From Pseudodesulfovibrio cashew (GTDB taxonomy: Bacteria; Desulfobacterota; Desulfovibrionia; Desulfovibrionales; Desulfovibrionaceae), in assembly GCF_009762795.1 (NCBI RefSeq), contig NZ_CP046400.1, forward strand, positions 3,493,501 to 3,557,500: DNA of 64,000 nt, in the 5' to 3' direction. Below are positions 43,096 through 54,253 of this stretch, one piece after another. Numbering within the stretch: the stretch's first letter is position 1; each line of letters begins with the position of its first letter. The notes under the pieces are model-generated. The model was not told where the DNA came from. It searched no databases and was given only the letters and a program-made list of their open reading frames with translations. The translations under genes were made by a program, and so were the position numbers.

Positions 43096-44595
43096 TTATT
43101 TGCCCTTTTTTTCCTTGGCCTCGGCCTCTTTCCTGCGTTTGCTCTTAAGGGCCTTGTACTTGGTCTCATGACGGCGCGTCTTGGCTCCGCCGATACGTTC
43201 CCTGCCCGGGCCGCGCTTGCCGATACCGGAGATGCCCCGGCTCTTTTCCCATTCCTTCTTGTCGTGGCTGGAACGGAAGACCACATTCACCGGCGCGGTC
43301 TTGATACCGAGCATCTTGCGGAACTGATTCTCCAGATAGCGGGCATAGGACTGTTTGACCAAGGTATGATCGTTGCAGAAAAAGACGAAAGTAGGAATGT
43401 CCTCGTCTGCCTGGGTAACATAGAAAAACTTGGGCCTGCGTCGCTTGACCACCGGGGGTTGCTGACGCTCCAGCACGGCCTGGAGGGATCGGTTCAGCAA
43501 ACCCGTACCGATACGAATTTCGCACTCCTGACGCATGGCCTCGGCCATGGGCAGCAGTTTGCCGATACCCACCCCTTTGTGCGCGCTGGTCATGACAATG
43601 GGCACGTGGGGCACGATGCGCAGTTCGCGCCGAAAGGCCTCCAGCGCCTGGTTGGTCTCATTGCGAGGCACCAGGTCCGCCTTGTTGACCACCACGATGA
43701 AAGGCACCTTCTCCCGGGCCAGAAATTCGATGAGCCGCTTATCCTGCCGCCCCACGCCCAGAGTAATGTCAATGGTCAGAATGGTCACGTCGGACCGCTT
43801 GGAGTTCTTCAACGCCCGGATGACGCTGATCTTCTCCAGGTGATCCTGAATATTGGCCCGCCTGCGCACCCCGGCGGTGTCAACGAAGGTATACCGCTTA
43901 TTCTTCTTCTCGAAGGTGACGTCGATGGAGTCGCGAGTGGTTCCGGCCACGTCCGAGACGATAAGCCGGTCCTTGCCGATGATGGCGTTGATGATCGAGG
44001 ACTTGCCCGCATTGGGACGGCCCAGCATGGTCAGCTTGAGTCCGCGCTCCACGCCGTCATCCTCGTCCGCCGGCATGTCCAGATCCACCACGAAACGGCG
44101 CACACGATCACGCACGTCCGGGAGATTATAGCCGTGTGCCGCGGAAACGGGCAGCAGCTCCAGCCCCAGCGAATGGAACTCGGCGGTCATCTCGGCGGCG
44201 AACTCGTCGCCGTCCACCTTGTTGACCAGCATCAGCACCGGCTTGCCCGAGCGGCGCACATACTCGGCGGCCTGCTCGTCCAGCGGGGTGAGCCCCTCCT
44301 TGCCGTCCACCACAAAGATGATGGCGTGGGCTTCCTCGATGGCCTCACGCGCCTGCTCGAAGATCTCGTCCTCGAAATCCTTGGACAACTCGGGCGTGGC
44401 CTCGGACTCCAGACACATGCCGCCGGTGTCGACAAGGTCGAAGCGAACGTCGCCCATCCGGCACTCGCCGTAGATGCGGTCGCGCGTCACCCCGGGCATA
44501 TCGTGGGTGATCGACCGCGACTTGCGCAGCAGCCGATTGAAAAGAGTGGACTTGCCCACATTGGGGCGTCCCACCAGGGCGACGATAGGCAGCAT
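43096..44595 (-). CDS. der: Ribosome biogenesis GTPase Der (EngA)
   Basis: A 499-residue GTPase with two G domains in tandem: GRPNVGKST (9-17), NKVDG in the first, GRPNAGKSS (about 192-200) and NKADL in the second; a C-terminal KH-like domain and a basic tail follow. Der assists 50S ribosome assembly. GGAGA precedes ATG 44595. It is monocistronic. Confidence 0.93.
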   Translation of the reverse strand: MLPIVALVGRPNVGKSTLFNRLLRKSRSITHDMPGVTRDRIYGECRMGDVRFDLVDTGGMCLESEATPELSKDFEDEIFEQAREAIEEAHAIIFVVDGKEGLTPLDEQAAEYVRRSGKPVLMLVNKVDGDEFAAEMTAEFHSLGLELLPVSAAHGYNLPDVRDRVRRFVVDLDMPADEDDGVERGLKLTMLGRPNAGKSSIINAIIGKDRLIVSDVAGTTRDSIDVTFEKKNKRYTFVDTAGVRRRANIQDHLEKISVIRALKNSKRSDVTILTIDITLGVGRQDKRLIEFLAREKVPFIVVVNKADLVPRNETNQALEAFRRELRIVPHVPIVMTSAHKGVGIGKLLPMAEAMRQECEIRIGTGLLNRSLQAVLERQQPPVVKRRRPKFFYVTQADEDIPTFVFFCNDHTLVKQSYARYLENQFRKMLGIKTAPVNVVFRSSHDKKEWEKSRGISGIGKRGPGRERIGGAKTRRHETKYKALKSKRRKEAEAKEKKGK

Positions 44596-44723
44596 AACGA
44601 TTTCTCCGGAATAGTTGTTTGCGGGAAGGAAAATCCCGCGCTCCCTTCAGGGGAAGCGCGGGAGTACCGTACCTTGAATTGAATGTCGAGGCAATTCTCG
44701 ACGATGACTTACCTCCGAAACGG

Positions 44724-47048
44724 CTAGCTGCCCGCCATGCTCTCGATTACACCGTTGAGTCTGGAGGCCAGGGAGGCCAGTTCCTGGATGGCTCCGGTGG
44801 TCTCTTCCATAATTCGGGAGGATTCAATGGCTACATGGTTGATCTCGTCAGTGGCCCGATTGATCTGCTCGCTGGTGGCGGACTGTTCCTCGGCTGCGGC
44901 CGCGATGGCCCGCACCCTGTCGGAAGCGGCCTCCACGCCTGCGACAATCTCCCGCAAGGCATCGCCGGAATCTCCGGCCAACGTGGTGCTCCGGGCGACG
45001 GCCTCCACCGCAGAGTCGGTGGCCTGCACGTTTTCCTGGGTCATGGCCTGAATCTGGGTAATGGCGTTGCCCACCTCGCTGGTGGCGTTCATGGTCTTTT
45101 CCGCCAGCTTGCGGACCTCGTCGGCGACCACGGCAAAGCCTCGGCCTGCGTCGCCCGCCCGGGCCGCCTCGATGGCGGCATTGAGCGCCAGCAGGTTGGT
45201 CTGGTCGGCAATGTCGGTTATCACCTCGAGGATCTTGCCGATATCGGCGGCGTGCTTGCCCAGGGCCTGCATGGAGGACTTGAGGTTGTCGGCCTCGGCC
45301 TGCACTTCGCCCACGGCTTCGATGACCTGCCTGACGATATCCTCGCCCCGACGAGCGTGCTCCCTGGCCTGGTCCACCTCGGAAGCGGACAGACCGGCGT
45401 TCCGGGCCACTTCAAGCACAGTGGCGTTCATCTGTTCCATGGCGGTCGCGGTCTCCGACGCCCGGTTCTTTTGGGTGTCAGCTCCGGCCTGGGCCTGTTC
45501 AATCTGCGCAGACAGCTCTTCCGCCGCACTGGACAGATAGTGAGAGATTTCCTCCGCCTCGGTGGCGGCTTCGGAAATACGCTGGTTCTGCTCCTCGATG
45601 AGCTTCTGTTGGGTCCGTATTTCGGTCATGTCGATCAGGATGGAAAGCGATCCCAGCAATTCACCGTCCATGTCGTAAAACGGCGTCACTGTTACCAGGA
45701 TATTCTTGTCCACGCCCGAAGGCATGCCGATTATCACTTCTTCGCTGAGACGGCGCTTCTCGCGAATGGCGTGGTGAGACAATGTCTCCCTCTCGGCATC
45801 GTGATAATAAAACTCGCCCGCCGTCATGCCGACATAGGCATCCGGTTCCTTTTCCCTCTCCAGAATGTCGAGCAGTTCCTGATTGAGCCACATCATGTTG
45901 AAATCCGCACCGATGAGCCCGCAGGGCAGGACCATCCCTTCCAAAACTCCCTCGGAAAAGCCGAGCTTGGTCTTGAGCTCGCCGACCATGGCCTGAATCT
46001 GCTCCGACAATGTCTTGAATTCGAAATGGAAGGACCCGTTCAGTTCGGTGTCGAGATCACCCTTGGCGATACCCGAGGAATACTCGAGGATGCGCTGCAC
46101 CGGCCCAATCACAAGCCTGCGGACAAAAAGGACCATGATCGCAATGAGCAGAAGAGCGACGCCCACCGCGCCCATGGCGAGATAATTGCGCTGCGTATAT
46201 GCGGCGCGGACCATATCGTCCTCAAAGGCGCTCATGACCACAACCCAACCGGTTTTCGGCTGGGTCCTGAATACCATGAACTTCCTCCGGCCCTGCCATT
46301 CGTAATAGGTGCTGCCGTCCTTGCTCTCCAACGCGGTTTGCACAAAATCTTCAGAAGAGTAATCCTTGAGGAACAGGCTTCTGTCCACGCCATGCGCGAT
46401 GAAGCGTCCCTTGGCATCCAGCATGTAGGCGTACCCGGTGCCGCCCGCGACCCGGCAGGGGTCGATGAAACGCGAGGTGAAATTCTCCCACTTGGGGAAA
46501 AGGCCCACACCGCCGATGATGTCGCCATTATGATCGTAGATGACGTGCGCGGCGGCGAAAATCATGATGCCGCCACCACTCTTGGAGATCAGAATATCCC
46601 TGGAAAGGAACAAATCACTCTCCCCGGAAAGAATGGCTTTAACATACCCGCGATCCGAGCGGTCGGCGCCCGCCATGTGCGTACCCTTGGCATTGTAGCC
46701 CGCAACCACCCGGCCATTCTTGTCAAAGGCGAAAGCCGCCCAGTAGCGATCCGTACTGTCCAACAGATCCTTGAACAGCCAATCCGCCTCCAGCGGATCG
46801 CCTCCATTCAAGGCGTTTGCCACTGCCTGCTGCGAGGCGAGCATCCGGGTCATGTCCCCGGTCTGCGCCATGTACTCGTCCAGGGCGGCCATGGCCTGAT
46901 TGACAACATTGCCCATGGACGACTTTTCCTCGTCTTCCAGCACCTTGTAAGTACTGTTGCCAACCCACCACACTCCCAGGGCGGCAGTGACCAGTATCAC
47001 GGCCGCGATAAGAAGCGTAATCGCGGAATTAACACTTTTGAATCCCAT
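44724..47048 (-). CDS. Methyl-accepting chemotaxis protein with Cache and PAS domains
   Basis: A 774-residue chemoreceptor: membrane segment near residues 10-30, a periplasmic Cache sensor (about 35-270) with [17 protein letters not shown], a second membrane segment at about 285-305, HAMP-like linker, a cytoplasmic PAS domain (about 370-480) and the MCP signalling tail with [16 protein letters not shown] 47048 has GAGGG at 5 bases; GTG 47072 is an alternative. There is no C-terminal pentapeptide. Ligand unknown. Confidence 0.9.
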   Translation of the reverse strand: MGFKSVNSAITLLIAAVILVTAALGVWWVGNSTYKVLEDEEKSSMGNVVNQAMAALDEYMAQTGDMTRMLASQQAVANALNGGDPLEADWLFKDLLDSTDRYWAAFAFDKNGRVVAGYNAKGTHMAGADRSDRGYVKAILSGESDLFLSRDILISKSGGGIMIFAAAHVIYDHNGDIIGGVGLFPKWENFTSRFIDPCRVAGGTGYAYMLDAKGRFIAHGVDRSLFLKDYSSEDFVQTALESKDGSTYYEWQGRRKFMVFRTQPKTGWVVVMSAFEDDMVRAAYTQRNYLAMGAVGVALLLIAIMVLFVRRLVIGPVQRILEYSSGIAKGDLDTELNGSFHFEFKTLSEQIQAMVGELKTKLGFSEGVLEGMVLPCGLIGADFNMMWLNQELLDILEREKEPDAYVGMTAGEFYYHDAERETLSHHAIREKRRLSEEVIIGMPSGVDKNILVTVTPFYDMDGELLGSLSILIDMTEIRTQQKLIEEQNQRISEAATEAEEISHYLSSAAEELSAQIEQAQAGADTQKNRASETATAMEQMNATVLEVARNAGLSASEVDQAREHARRGEDIVRQVIEAVGEVQAEADNLKSSMQALGKHAADIGKILEVITDIADQTNLLALNAAIEAARAGDAGRGFAVVADEVRKLAEKTMNATSEVGNAITQIQAMTQENVQATDSAVEAVARSTTLAGDSGDALREIVAGVEAASDRVRAIAAAAEEQSATSEQINRATDEINHVAIESSRIMEETTGAIQELASLASRLNGVIESMAGS

Positions 47049-47169
47049 ACATCCCTCTTTGGTAATTGCCACAACTGCCGACTTGCGACGCCATTAACAA
47101 GAACCCCGTCTCCTTCTTCCCCAAACAACCATACCTATTCTCGCCCATTTATGAAAGTTTTCAATTATA

Positions 47170-47208
47170 ACACAAAAAAGGCGGCCAAAATGGCCGCCTT
47201 TTTTGTGT
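47170..47208 (-). terminator. Terminator after mtnA
   Basis: AAAAAAGGCGGCCA-AAA-TGGCCGCCTTTTTT, extended by GTGT/ACAC, just downstream of the mtnA stop. Confidence 0.85.
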
Positions 47209-47223
47209 TTATGCAAAATTCGT

Positions 47224-48276
47224 CTATCCTTCCGGGTACTCTTCAAAGAGTTTCTTGATAGCTTCCTTGTATGGCGGATACAGAACACCCTTCTCGGTGA
47301 TGATGCCCGCAATCAGTTCGTTGGGCGTCGGGTCGAAGGCCAGGTTGTATACCTCCACTCCCTCGGGCGGAATGCGGTGGTCACCGATGTGCGTCACTTC
47401 CCGGGGATCACGATCCTCAATGGGGACGTCATCACCGGTGGGAGTCTCGGGGTCGATGGTATACTGGGGGGCAGCCACATAAAACGGAATGTTGAAACGG
47501 TCCGCCAGCACGGCCACACCGAACGTGCCGATCTTGTTGACCGCGTCACCATTGGCTGCGATGCGGTCAGCGCCGACGACCACCTTGTCCACCAGGCCGC
47601 GCTTCATGAGCAGTGCGCACGCGTTGTCGCAGGCGACTTTCACCGGGATACCGTCCTTGTGCAATTCGTACGCGGTCAAACGCGCACCCTGCAAAAACGG
47701 ACGGGTCTCGTTGGCGATGACCGACACCTTTTTGCCCTGGTCGATGGCACCGCGCACCACGCCCAACGCCGTACCGTACCCGGCGGTGGCCAGAGCCCCG
47801 GCGTTGCAATGGGTCATGATCGTGTCGCCGTCGTCCATCAGCTCGCCGCCGAACTTGCCGATCAGCTCGCACATCTCGATGTCCGCCGCATGAATCTCCT
47901 TGGCCCGCTTCAGCCAGGTGGCCAGCAGTTCCTCCAGGGAGACATCGCCCGCCTCTTTCCACACGCGGCGCATCTCGCGCACGGCCCAGCGCAGGTTGAC
48001 CGCCGTGGGTCTGGCGTCGTGAATCTGGTCGAGCTTCTTCTCAAGATTGGCCTTCCAGTCACCGTCCATGCCCTGAACCTCGCGGCCCGCCAGGTAGCAG
48101 CCGTAGGCAGCGGTCACGCCGATGGCCGGAGCGCCGCGCACCACCATCACCACCAGGGCGTAGCAGATGTCGTCGGTAGTCTTGCACTCGAACCAGTCCT
48201 CCCGGTTGGGCAGGTACCGCTGGTCAAGCAGGATCAAAGCGTCTTTCTCGTCGGAAAACTGAATATGTTCGGTCAT
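47224..48276 (-). CDS. mtnA: S-methyl-5-thioribose-1-phosphate isomerase
   Basis: A 350-residue MtnA/eIF2B-alpha-like isomerase that converts methylthioribose-1-P to methylthioribulose-1-P in methionine salvage. It has [35 protein letters not shown] and the catalytic Cys/Asp context of the family. GGAGG lies 9 bases before ATG 48276. It is codirectional with gatB upstream. Confidence 0.88.
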   Translation of the reverse strand: MTEHIQFSDEKDALILLDQRYLPNREDWFECKTTDDICYALVVMVVRGAPAIGVTAAYGCYLAGREVQGMDGDWKANLEKKLDQIHDARPTAVNLRWAVREMRRVWKEAGDVSLEELLATWLKRAKEIHAADIEMCELIGKFGGELMDDGDTIMTHCNAGALATAGYGTALGVVRGAIDQGKKVSVIANETRPFLQGARLTAYELHKDGIPVKVACDNACALLMKRGLVDKVVVGADRIAANGDAVNKIGTFGVAVLADRFNIPFYVAAPQYTIDPETPTGDDVPIEDRDPREVTHIGDHRIPPEGVEVYNLAFDPTPNELIAGIITEKGVLYPPYKEAIKKLFEEYPEG

Positions 48277-48351
48277 GTGTGGTGCCTCCGTCGGCTGAGG
48301 GGAATGAGAAGAGGTGAACCTTACTTACAAGGGGTCCCGCCGACTTCTTCC

Positions 48352-49785
48352 CTACGAAAGTTTCTTTTGAATGAGCTGGGTGACGATGCCGGGGTTGGCC
48401 TGGCCCTTGGAGAGACGCATGACCTGGCCCATGAAGAAACCCATGAGCTTGGTCTTGCCGCCCTTGTAGGCTTCCACCTCGCCGGGATTGTCGGCCAGCA
48501 CCTTGTCGACCATGGCTTCCAGCTCTCCGGTGTCGGACATCTGGACCAACCCCTTGGCCTTGACGTATTCCGCAGGGTCATCGCCGGACTCGCACAGGTC
48601 GCGGAAGGCGTCCTTGCCGATCTTCACGGAGATGGTGCCGTCGTCCACCAGTTTGAGCAACGCGGCCATCTTCTCCGGGGAGAGCTTGCAGTCGCATGCC
48701 TCGGTTCCGGTGTCATTGCAGAACGGCAACAATTCGCCCACCACCCAGTTGGTAACCTTCTTGGCCTCGCCGCCGTAGGCCTCCACGGCCTCCTCGTAAT
48801 AGTCGGCAACAGCCAGCTCGCCGGTCAGCAGGGCCGCGTCGTAATCGGCCAGCTTGTACTCGTCAATGAACCGCTCGCGCTTATCCGTGGGCAGTTCGGG
48901 CAGTTCGGACTGCCAGCGGGCCACCCAGTCCTCTTCAAGCACCAGCGGGACCAGATCCGGGTCCGGGAAATAGCGGTAGTCGTGGGCCTCTTCCTTGCCG
49001 CGCATGGAGTGAGTAGTGCCCTTTTCCACGTTATAGAGCCTTGTCTCCTGCACCACCTTCTCGCCGTCCTCCACCAGATCGATCTGGCGCTCCACCTCGT
49101 ACTCGATGGCCTTTTGGATGTGCTTGAAGGAGTTGAGGTTCTTCAACTCGGCGCGTGTGCCGAACTCTTCCTGCCCGTAGGGACGGACAGAAACGTTGGC
49201 GTCGCAGCGGAAGCTGCCCTCCTCCATGTTGCCGTCGCAGATGCCCAGGTAAAGCAGGATGGACCGGAGCTCCTTGAGGTAGGCAACGGCCTCCTCGGCG
49301 GAGCGCATGTCCGGCTCCGAGACGATCTCGATGAGGGGCACGCCGGTGCGGTTGAGGTCCACGAAACTGGCGTTGTCGGCAGCGGAGTGGATGTTCTTGC
49401 CCGCGTCCTCTTCCATGTGGATACGGGTCAGGCCGATACGCTTCTTCTCGCCCTCCACCTCGATGTCCACGTGACCGTGCTCGCAGATGGGCAGCTCGAA
49501 CTGGGAAATCTGGTATCCCTTGGGCAGATCGGGATAGAAATAGTTCTTGCGCGCGAACACGGACTTGAGATTGACCTCGCAGTTGGTGGCCAGTCCCATC
49601 TTGGCGGCGAACTCGGCCACCTTCTCGTTGAGCACGGGCAATACACCGGGCATGCCGGAGCACACGGCGCACACGTTCTCGTTGGGGTCCACCCCGAACT
49701 TGGTGGAACAGGAGCAGAAAATCTTGGACTCCGTCTTGAGCTGCGCGTGCACCTCAAGACCGATAACGGTTTCGTAGCGGGACAT
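48352..49785 (-). CDS. gatB: Asp/Glu-tRNA(Asn/Gln) amidotransferase subunit B
   Basis: A 477-residue Gat[36 protein letters not shown] and [10 protein letters not shown] in the kinase-like domain, and a C-terminal YqeY-like tail. With GatA and GatC it amidates misacylated Glu-tRNA(Gln) or Asp-tRNA(Asn). gatA and gatC are not adjacent. GAGAAG precedes ATG 49785. Confidence 0.93.
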   Translation of the reverse strand: MSRYETVIGLEVHAQLKTESKIFCSCSTKFGVDPNENVCAVCSGMPGVLPVLNEKVAEFAAKMGLATNCEVNLKSVFARKNYFYPDLPKGYQISQFELPICEHGHVDIEVEGEKKRIGLTRIHMEEDAGKNIHSAADNASFVDLNRTGVPLIEIVSEPDMRSAEEAVAYLKELRSILLYLGICDGNMEEGSFRCDANVSVRPYGQEEFGTRAELKNLNSFKHIQKAIEYEVERQIDLVEDGEKVVQETRLYNVEKGTTHSMRGKEEAHDYRYFPDPDLVPLVLEEDWVARWQSELPELPTDKRERFIDEYKLADYDAALLTGELAVADYYEEAVEAYGGEAKKVTNWVVGELLPFCNDTGTEACDCKLSPEKMAALLKLVDDGTISVKIGKDAFRDLCESGDDPAEYVKAKGLVQMSDTGELEAMVDKVLADNPGEVEAYKGGKTKLMGFFMGQVMRLSKGQANPGIVTQLIQKKLS

Positions 49786-49796
49786 CTTGCTTCTCT

Positions 49797-50447
49797 CTAT
49801 TTCTTGTTGCCGTACAATTCCGGGTTCAGAGCCGGATCATTGTACATCTTGAACTGGAAGTACACCTTGGGCTTTTTGGTCCCGGCGGCGTATTCGTCGA
49901 TGAGTTCGAGGACCGCGCGTTCCAGGTCCTCGTGCTGGCGTTGCAGAGTCAGAACCTTGGTGTTGCAGCGGTCCCGGTGCGCCTCGTCCACGTCCTTCCG
50001 GTTGCACTGCTCTTTCATGTGATAAATCTTGAGCGCCTGGATGGACAGCCTGTCCAACGCGGCCCCCACGGTCTCGGTGTTGTACCGCTCCGGCGCGTCT
50101 GCGGGAAGCAGCGGCGCGAGCATGCTGATCAGACACTCGTCCACGCGTTCGATGAGGTCGTTACGCTGCTGGTTGAGCCCGTCGATGGCATACTTGCAAT
50201 CCGCGATGACCTTGGCGTCCACATCCTTGCGGCGGGCGCGGTCTTCCACGTGCCAGAGCTGAAAATTGGCCCAATGCTGGCGTCCCGCAAGCTCGCGGAA
50301 CCCCCTCACGCCGCTCAGGTCATCCGCAGGTGCACCCTCGTCGTCATAGACGGGTTCGCCGAAGTGCCAGTCCATTACAGAGCGGGTCTGATGCGTGATG
50401 GCGTCCTGAATGGTTTCCTTGATGGTCTCTATTGTCATGTCAGCCAT
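49797..50447 (-). CDS. DUF4254 domain protein
   Basis: A 216-residue, helical DUF4254 protein with [30 protein letters not shown] and [13 protein letters not shown], the conserved core of the family. No signal peptide. It overlaps the mltA stop by 8 bases, suggesting co-translation with the murein hydrolase. The function of DUF4254 is not known; context in Desulfovibrio-like genomes often places it near cell-envelope genes. Confidence 0.78.
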   Translation of the reverse strand: MADMTIETIKETIQDAITHQTRSVMDWHFGEPVYDDEGAPADDLSGVRGFRELAGRQHWANFQLWHVEDRARRKDVDAKVIADCKYAIDGLNQQRNDLIERVDECLISMLAPLLPADAPERYNTETVGAALDRLSIQALKIYHMKEQCNRKDVDEAHRDRCNTKVLTLQRQHEDLERAVLELIDEYAAGTKKPKVYFQFKMYNDPALNPELYGNKK

Positions 50448-51768
50448 TGATGAGTGCTTCCTTGCTGATGAGAAGATAGACGGTGGCTTCGGTCATGATG
50501 CTGCTGGCCACGGGCTCCACCTCGTTGCCCTCGCCAATGTAGTAATCGAGCCTCGGTCCGCGGATGGCGGAGCCGGTATCCTGGGCCAGGCCGATGCCGG
50601 CCACGGTCCGCTTACCCACGGCCCGGCCGTTCTGGGCCTGAGGAATCTCGGCGCGAAACGCCAGCAGGCTGCCAAGCGGCAGGAGCTTCCGGTCTGTAGC
50701 CAGCGAAACCATCGGCGTCAACGGCTTTCCGATGGTCCCCTCCGGCGGCGTATCCTCCAACCGGAAGAAAACATAGGATCTATTCTCGGCCATAAGCTGA
50801 AACATCTTTTCGGGATGCTTGGCGAAATATCCCTTGACGTGCTCCTTGGAAAGCTTGCCCCTGGGCAGCAGTCCCTTGGCATGCAGGATCAGCCCCAGGC
50901 TGCGGAAAGGACGCCCGTTCTTGGCCCCGTATAGGACATTGCGGGAGGTGCCGTCCGGTAGCCGCAGCCGCCCCGCGCCCTCCACTTGCATATAGAACAC
51001 GTCCACGGGATTCCTGGCCCAGGCTATCTCGAGCCCGCGTCCGTCGAGGACGCGACGCACATCCATGTCCGCCCGCTCGTAATACGGCAGCACCCGCCCC
51101 TTTTCCACGCGGTAAAACCCGCGCCTGCCACGAACCGTGCCGTAACGGAGGTCCGAGGGGACACCGTAGATAGGGTATTCATATCCGGGCTGCCGGGTCA
51201 GGCTGGCCTCGATCTCAGGCGTGTAATAGCCGGTCATGAGCGGCTTCTTGTGCATGCCATACCAGACGAATCGGTTGGACAGCAGCTCGGGATGCTCGTC
51301 GAGATGCGGCAGCAGATCGAGAAACTCCTCCAGGCTGCGCACCACCTGCGCCCAGGTCAGGGACATGCCGGGCCGGGCCAGGGCTGGCCGGTCCTGAGGC
51401 ATGTTCAGGGCGTACTCCAGGCTCCGCTGCACCGGGCTCGCCAAGGCGGTCCAGGAGGTCAGCCCCTGACTCTTGATGTCGATGTCGATGGGCTTGCCGC
51501 CGTTTGTGCCCGAAAGCGGAAAAAAAAGATCGCAAACCGGGAGTACCGCAGGTTCGCGGACCGGCGGCAGGGTCGCCCCTTTGGGCGCGTCGGGACTGCA
51601 CACGCCGACCACCCGGTCGGTCTGCGCACCTTCGGGCGGCGTCTCCGCCTCGCCGCGAAAGACCCCGGGCTCCTTGACGCAGGCGGCCAACATCACGAGA
51701 CATACCGCTGCCAGAAGCCCCACCTGGAGCCATCCGGCGCGCACAACGCGTTTTCCAGTTCTCATCAT
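50440..51768 (-). CDS. mltA: Membrane-bound lytic transglycosylase MltA
   Basis: A lipoprotein with a signal ending LAAC (lipobox near residue 27), an MltA domain (about 165-330) and a C-terminal 3D domain in which AQDTGSAIRGPRLDYYIGEG supplies the catalytic Asp. It cleaves peptidoglycan to 1,6-anhydromuropeptides. Start is ATG 51768 or 51765; the open frame reaches GTG 51795 inside the previous gene. It is between the DUF4254 and ARMT1-like genes. Confidence 0.88.
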   Translation of the reverse strand: MMRTGKRVVRAGWLQVGLLAAVCLVMLAACVKEPGVFRGEAETPPEGAQTDRVVGVCSPDAPKGATLPPVREPAVLPVCDLFFPLSGTNGGKPIDIDIKSQGLTSWTALASPVQRSLEYALNMPQDRPALARPGMSLTWAQVVRSLEEFLDLLPHLDEHPELLSNRFVWYGMHKKPLMTGYYTPEIEASLTRQPGYEYPIYGVPSDLRYGTVRGRRGFYRVEKGRVLPYYERADMDVRRVLDGRGLEIAWARNPVDVFYMQVEGAGRLRLPDGTSRNVLYGAKNGRPFRSLGLILHAKGLLPRGKLSKEHVKGYFAKHPEKMFQLMAENRSYVFFRLEDTPPEGTIGKPLTPMVSLATDRKLLPLGSLLAFRAEIPQAQNGRAVGKRTVAGIGLAQDTGSAIRGPRLDYYIGEGNEVEPVASSIMTEATVYLLISKEALING

Positions 51769-51782
51769 CCGGTCCAGTTCAA

Positions 51783-53612
51783 TCAGATTCCACACGAATC
51801 AATGGCCACATCACAGAATTTGCCCACACCGTACTCCCTCCTCCGGAAAAACTTTTCCGGGTTGGGTCCGATGATCTGCAATTCGGGATAGGCCTTCTGG
51901 ACGTCCAGCGCGATATGCATCTCCTTGGTACAGCCCGTGGAGTACGTGGCGTCCTTGCCCACCCAGACGGGGGGCACCTTCCGGCCCATCAACTCGAAGC
52001 TCTTTTCAATATCGAAATACGTCTGAAAACGCCAGACGTTGATATACCCGCTTCGCTGTACCTGTTCCCACATGAACATGAGGTCGTCCGCGTCCATCCC
52101 CTCCTCGAAGTGCTCGCCGGGATTGATGATGTACGCGTCGTCCAGCTGCCCTCGCAAATGATCCACGTAGGTGGAGATGATCTCGATGGCTTCCTTGGTC
52201 CTGCCCGGCACGCTGCCGATGATGCCGGAATAGAACATGACCGTCTTGCCATTCTCCCGAGCCCAGCGCATCTCCCGGATGATCTCCTCCGCCTTCTGGG
52301 TGATGTACCGTTCGCTGAACTTGTGCTCGGATTCCGGTTTGGGACGGAAATCCATGTGGAACGTCCCCTCCGGGTCACGGTAGAAGCTGGCTATATCCCG
52401 GGTGAAATCGTGGCTCGCGTCGATGAGCCGGTTGTGCATGGACTTGCCCTTGGCGATGATCAGGTCGCACTCCTTCCAGGCCCGGGCAAAGGTCACTGAG
52501 AACCGGTACGGGTTGAAGCGCTCCCTGGTGCCGTCGGAAATAACCACGAACTGGTGCTTGGCCATGATCGCCAACAACTCGTTCTTGGTGAGCCGGTCCT
52601 CGCTGACGAAATACGCTCCGTTGAACCGCTCGGCCACAACTGGATCGTGATCACGGTCCCAGTATACGGGCCACTCGAAGAAGAAGCCTTCCTTCAGCGC
52701 GACCACCACCCGGTGGCCCTGCCGGAGCAGCGCCTTGACCACTTCAAGATCGAACATGAGTCCGCCGGCCCGGTTGGGAATGTAGAGAATGCGCTTGGGC
52801 GCGTCACCATCACGGCTGAGGGCATCGCACAGCGGCTTGAACATGTCGCCGCTGCTGCGGATTTCGCCGTCGATGTCTGCCTGCTCCAGCGCCGACTCGT
52901 CAAAGGACTCCGGCGACCAGTTGTCCGTCAACGTGGAGAGACGCATGAGCCGCTCCACCTCCAGCATGTCCAGGTGGTGGCGCAGTTCGTCCATGCGCGT
53001 GCATGTCTCCACACCCTCCAGGCAGGAGTTGACCATGCGGTCGAAGGTCTCGCTGTCCACGATACGCGCCGCCCGCCGATTCAAAGCGCGCCGTATCTGG
53101 CGGTATGGGTCGTCGATGCCCGACTGGGTCATGAAGATGGTCACCAGCCGCTTCATCAGCCGCGACGGGATGACGATGGGCGAAGCGAGCACCATACGGA
53201 ACTTGTGCCGGGCCAACTGGATGAACCGGCTGGCCAGCTTCCGCTCGGAGCAGAAATTTCGTGTCAGACGAATGAAGGCCTTCCATTGGGCGAGATACTC
53301 GGCCAAGAGCTCGTCGGGCAACCCTTCGGACAGGAGCATTCGGAACATCCGGTCCGAGCACGGCGCGTAAAAATCGCCGTTTTCCAGTGCCAACATGAAC
53401 CGAAGCTGCTCCATGGAGCCGTTCTTGTCCGGATCGATGGAGTACTCCAGGTGGTTCTCGGTCATGAAATGCAGGAGCAGCGCGTCCAGGGCCACGTCCT
53501 TGCCGTAGCGTACGTCCTGGGCCGATTCAAAATCACGGTCAAACCCCATGCCTTCCCTCCGCCCGGCCACCGTTTCGTCGTTGTCGGTCCGGGCTCTGTT
53601 TTGCGTCATCAT
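51783..53612 (-). CDS. ARMT1-like (DUF89) domain protein
   Basis: A 609-residue protein. The C-terminal part (about 280-560) has NRAGGLMFDLEVVKALLRQGH and CDLIIAKGKSMHN, the DUF89/ARMT1 metal-dependent phosphatase landmarks. The N-terminal 270 residues are helical and unassigned. DUF89 proteins are damage-control sugar phosphatases in other organisms. The gene may share an operon with mltA. Start uncertain: Met1, Met2 or Met22. Confidence 0.62.
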   Translation of the reverse strand: MMTQNRARTDNDETVAGRREGMGFDRDFESAQDVRYGKDVALDALLLHFMTENHLEYSIDPDKNGSMEQLRFMLALENGDFYAPCSDRMFRMLLSEGLPDELLAEYLAQWKAFIRLTRNFCSERKLASRFIQLARHKFRMVLASPIVIPSRLMKRLVTIFMTQSGIDDPYRQIRRALNRRAARIVDSETFDRMVNSCLEGVETCTRMDELRHHLDMLEVERLMRLSTLTDNWSPESFDESALEQADIDGEIRSSGDMFKPLCDALSRDGDAPKRILYIPNRAGGLMFDLEVVKALLRQGHRVVVALKEGFFFEWPVYWDRDHDPVVAERFNGAYFVSEDRLTKNELLAIMAKHQFVVISDGTRERFNPYRFSVTFARAWKECDLIIAKGKSMHNRLIDASHDFTRDIASFYRDPEGTFHMDFRPKPESEHKFSERYITQKAEEIIREMRWARENGKTVMFYSGIIGSVPGRTKEAIEIISTYVDHLRGQLDDAYIINPGEHFEEGMDADDLMFMWEQVQRSGYINVWRFQTYFDIEKSFELMGRKVPPVWVGKDATYSTGCTKEMHIALDVQKAYPELQIIGPNPEKFFRRREYGVGKFCDVAIDSCGI

Positions 53613-53759
53613 TCGGCGGGTTAAGAATTTCCCGACTTCTCGTCGGTACAGGTATATTTTTTATTTAAAATTACAAAAACATTCAACCTTTTTAGATTTT
53701 TCTCAGCCGTTCAGAATGAAACAAGTGGCCCTTATCTGGATTTTTTTCCGGTTTGCCCC

Positions 53760-53786
53760 TAAAGTTGTTTCCACCATGGCCGATAC
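53760..53786 (+). promoter_or_regulatory. Sigma-28 (FliA) promoter of the flgM operon
   Basis: TAAAGTTG, 11 bases, GCCGATAC match the sigma-28 consensus (TAAAGTTT-N11-GCCGATAA) at 14 of 16 positions. An upstream ATG (53776) falls inside it, which supports the GTG start at 53812 for the downstream gene. Confidence 0.8.
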
Positions 53787-53811
53787 TAACAATCAAGGAA
53801 GGACTAAAACT

Positions 53812-54222
53812 GTGAATACTCAATCGGCCAGAATACGCAACATGCTGCGCACCTATGGGAAGCAGCTGACCAGCGCGAAACGGCTGGCCCGTTTCAAGCA
53901 GGCAATGGATGCGTCGCCGCCGCCGGATGATGCCGCAAAGCGGGCCAAGCGGAGGCAAATGGTTGAGCGCATTGCGCATGAGGTCATTGAAAACCTGATC
54001 GTCAACACGGAGCATTCGCCCGTGGTGGCCGCCATCCTGAATCAAATGGAGGCGGAGTTCGGCCAGCGGTTCATTTTCGAATATCCGCTGGACGGAGGAG
54101 ACGTTCAGATATTACGGGATACGCAGCAAGGTCCGCAGGAACTGACGGGCGACGCCCGCAACAAGGTCATGAGGCGGCTGTGGGAAATAACATTGTCAAA
54201 GGTTGACGACACAATGCTTTGA
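53812..54222 (+). CDS. DVU0524-family FlgM-associated protein
   Basis: A 136-residue protein, SARIRNMLRTYGKQLTSAKR at the start and a central RQMVERIAHEVIENLIV, of the family seen just before flgM in Desulfovibrio. GTG 53812 follows AAGGAAGGA at 8 bases and lies just after the sigma-28 promoter; the ATG at 53776 cannot be the start of a transcript made from it. Function is unknown, but position implies a flagellar role. Confidence 0.8.
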   Translation: MNTQSARIRNMLRTYGKQLTSAKRLARFKQAMDASPPPDDAAKRAKRRQMVERIAHEVIENLIVNTEHSPVVAAILNQMEAEFGQRFIFEYPLDGGDVQILRDTQQGPQELTGDARNKVMRRLWEITLSKVDDTML

Positions 54223-54253
54223 CATTCCCGATAACCATCGGGAGGGAAGAGAC

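Noticed and set aside
44619-47258. An 879-codon plus-strand frame opposite the chemoreceptor.
   Set aside because: The minus-strand chemoreceptor has all expected domains; the antisense frame has none.
47203-50022. A 939-codon plus-strand open frame across mtnA and gatB.
   Set aside because: It spans two clear minus-strand genes and their gap; the translation has the repetitive look of an antisense shadow.
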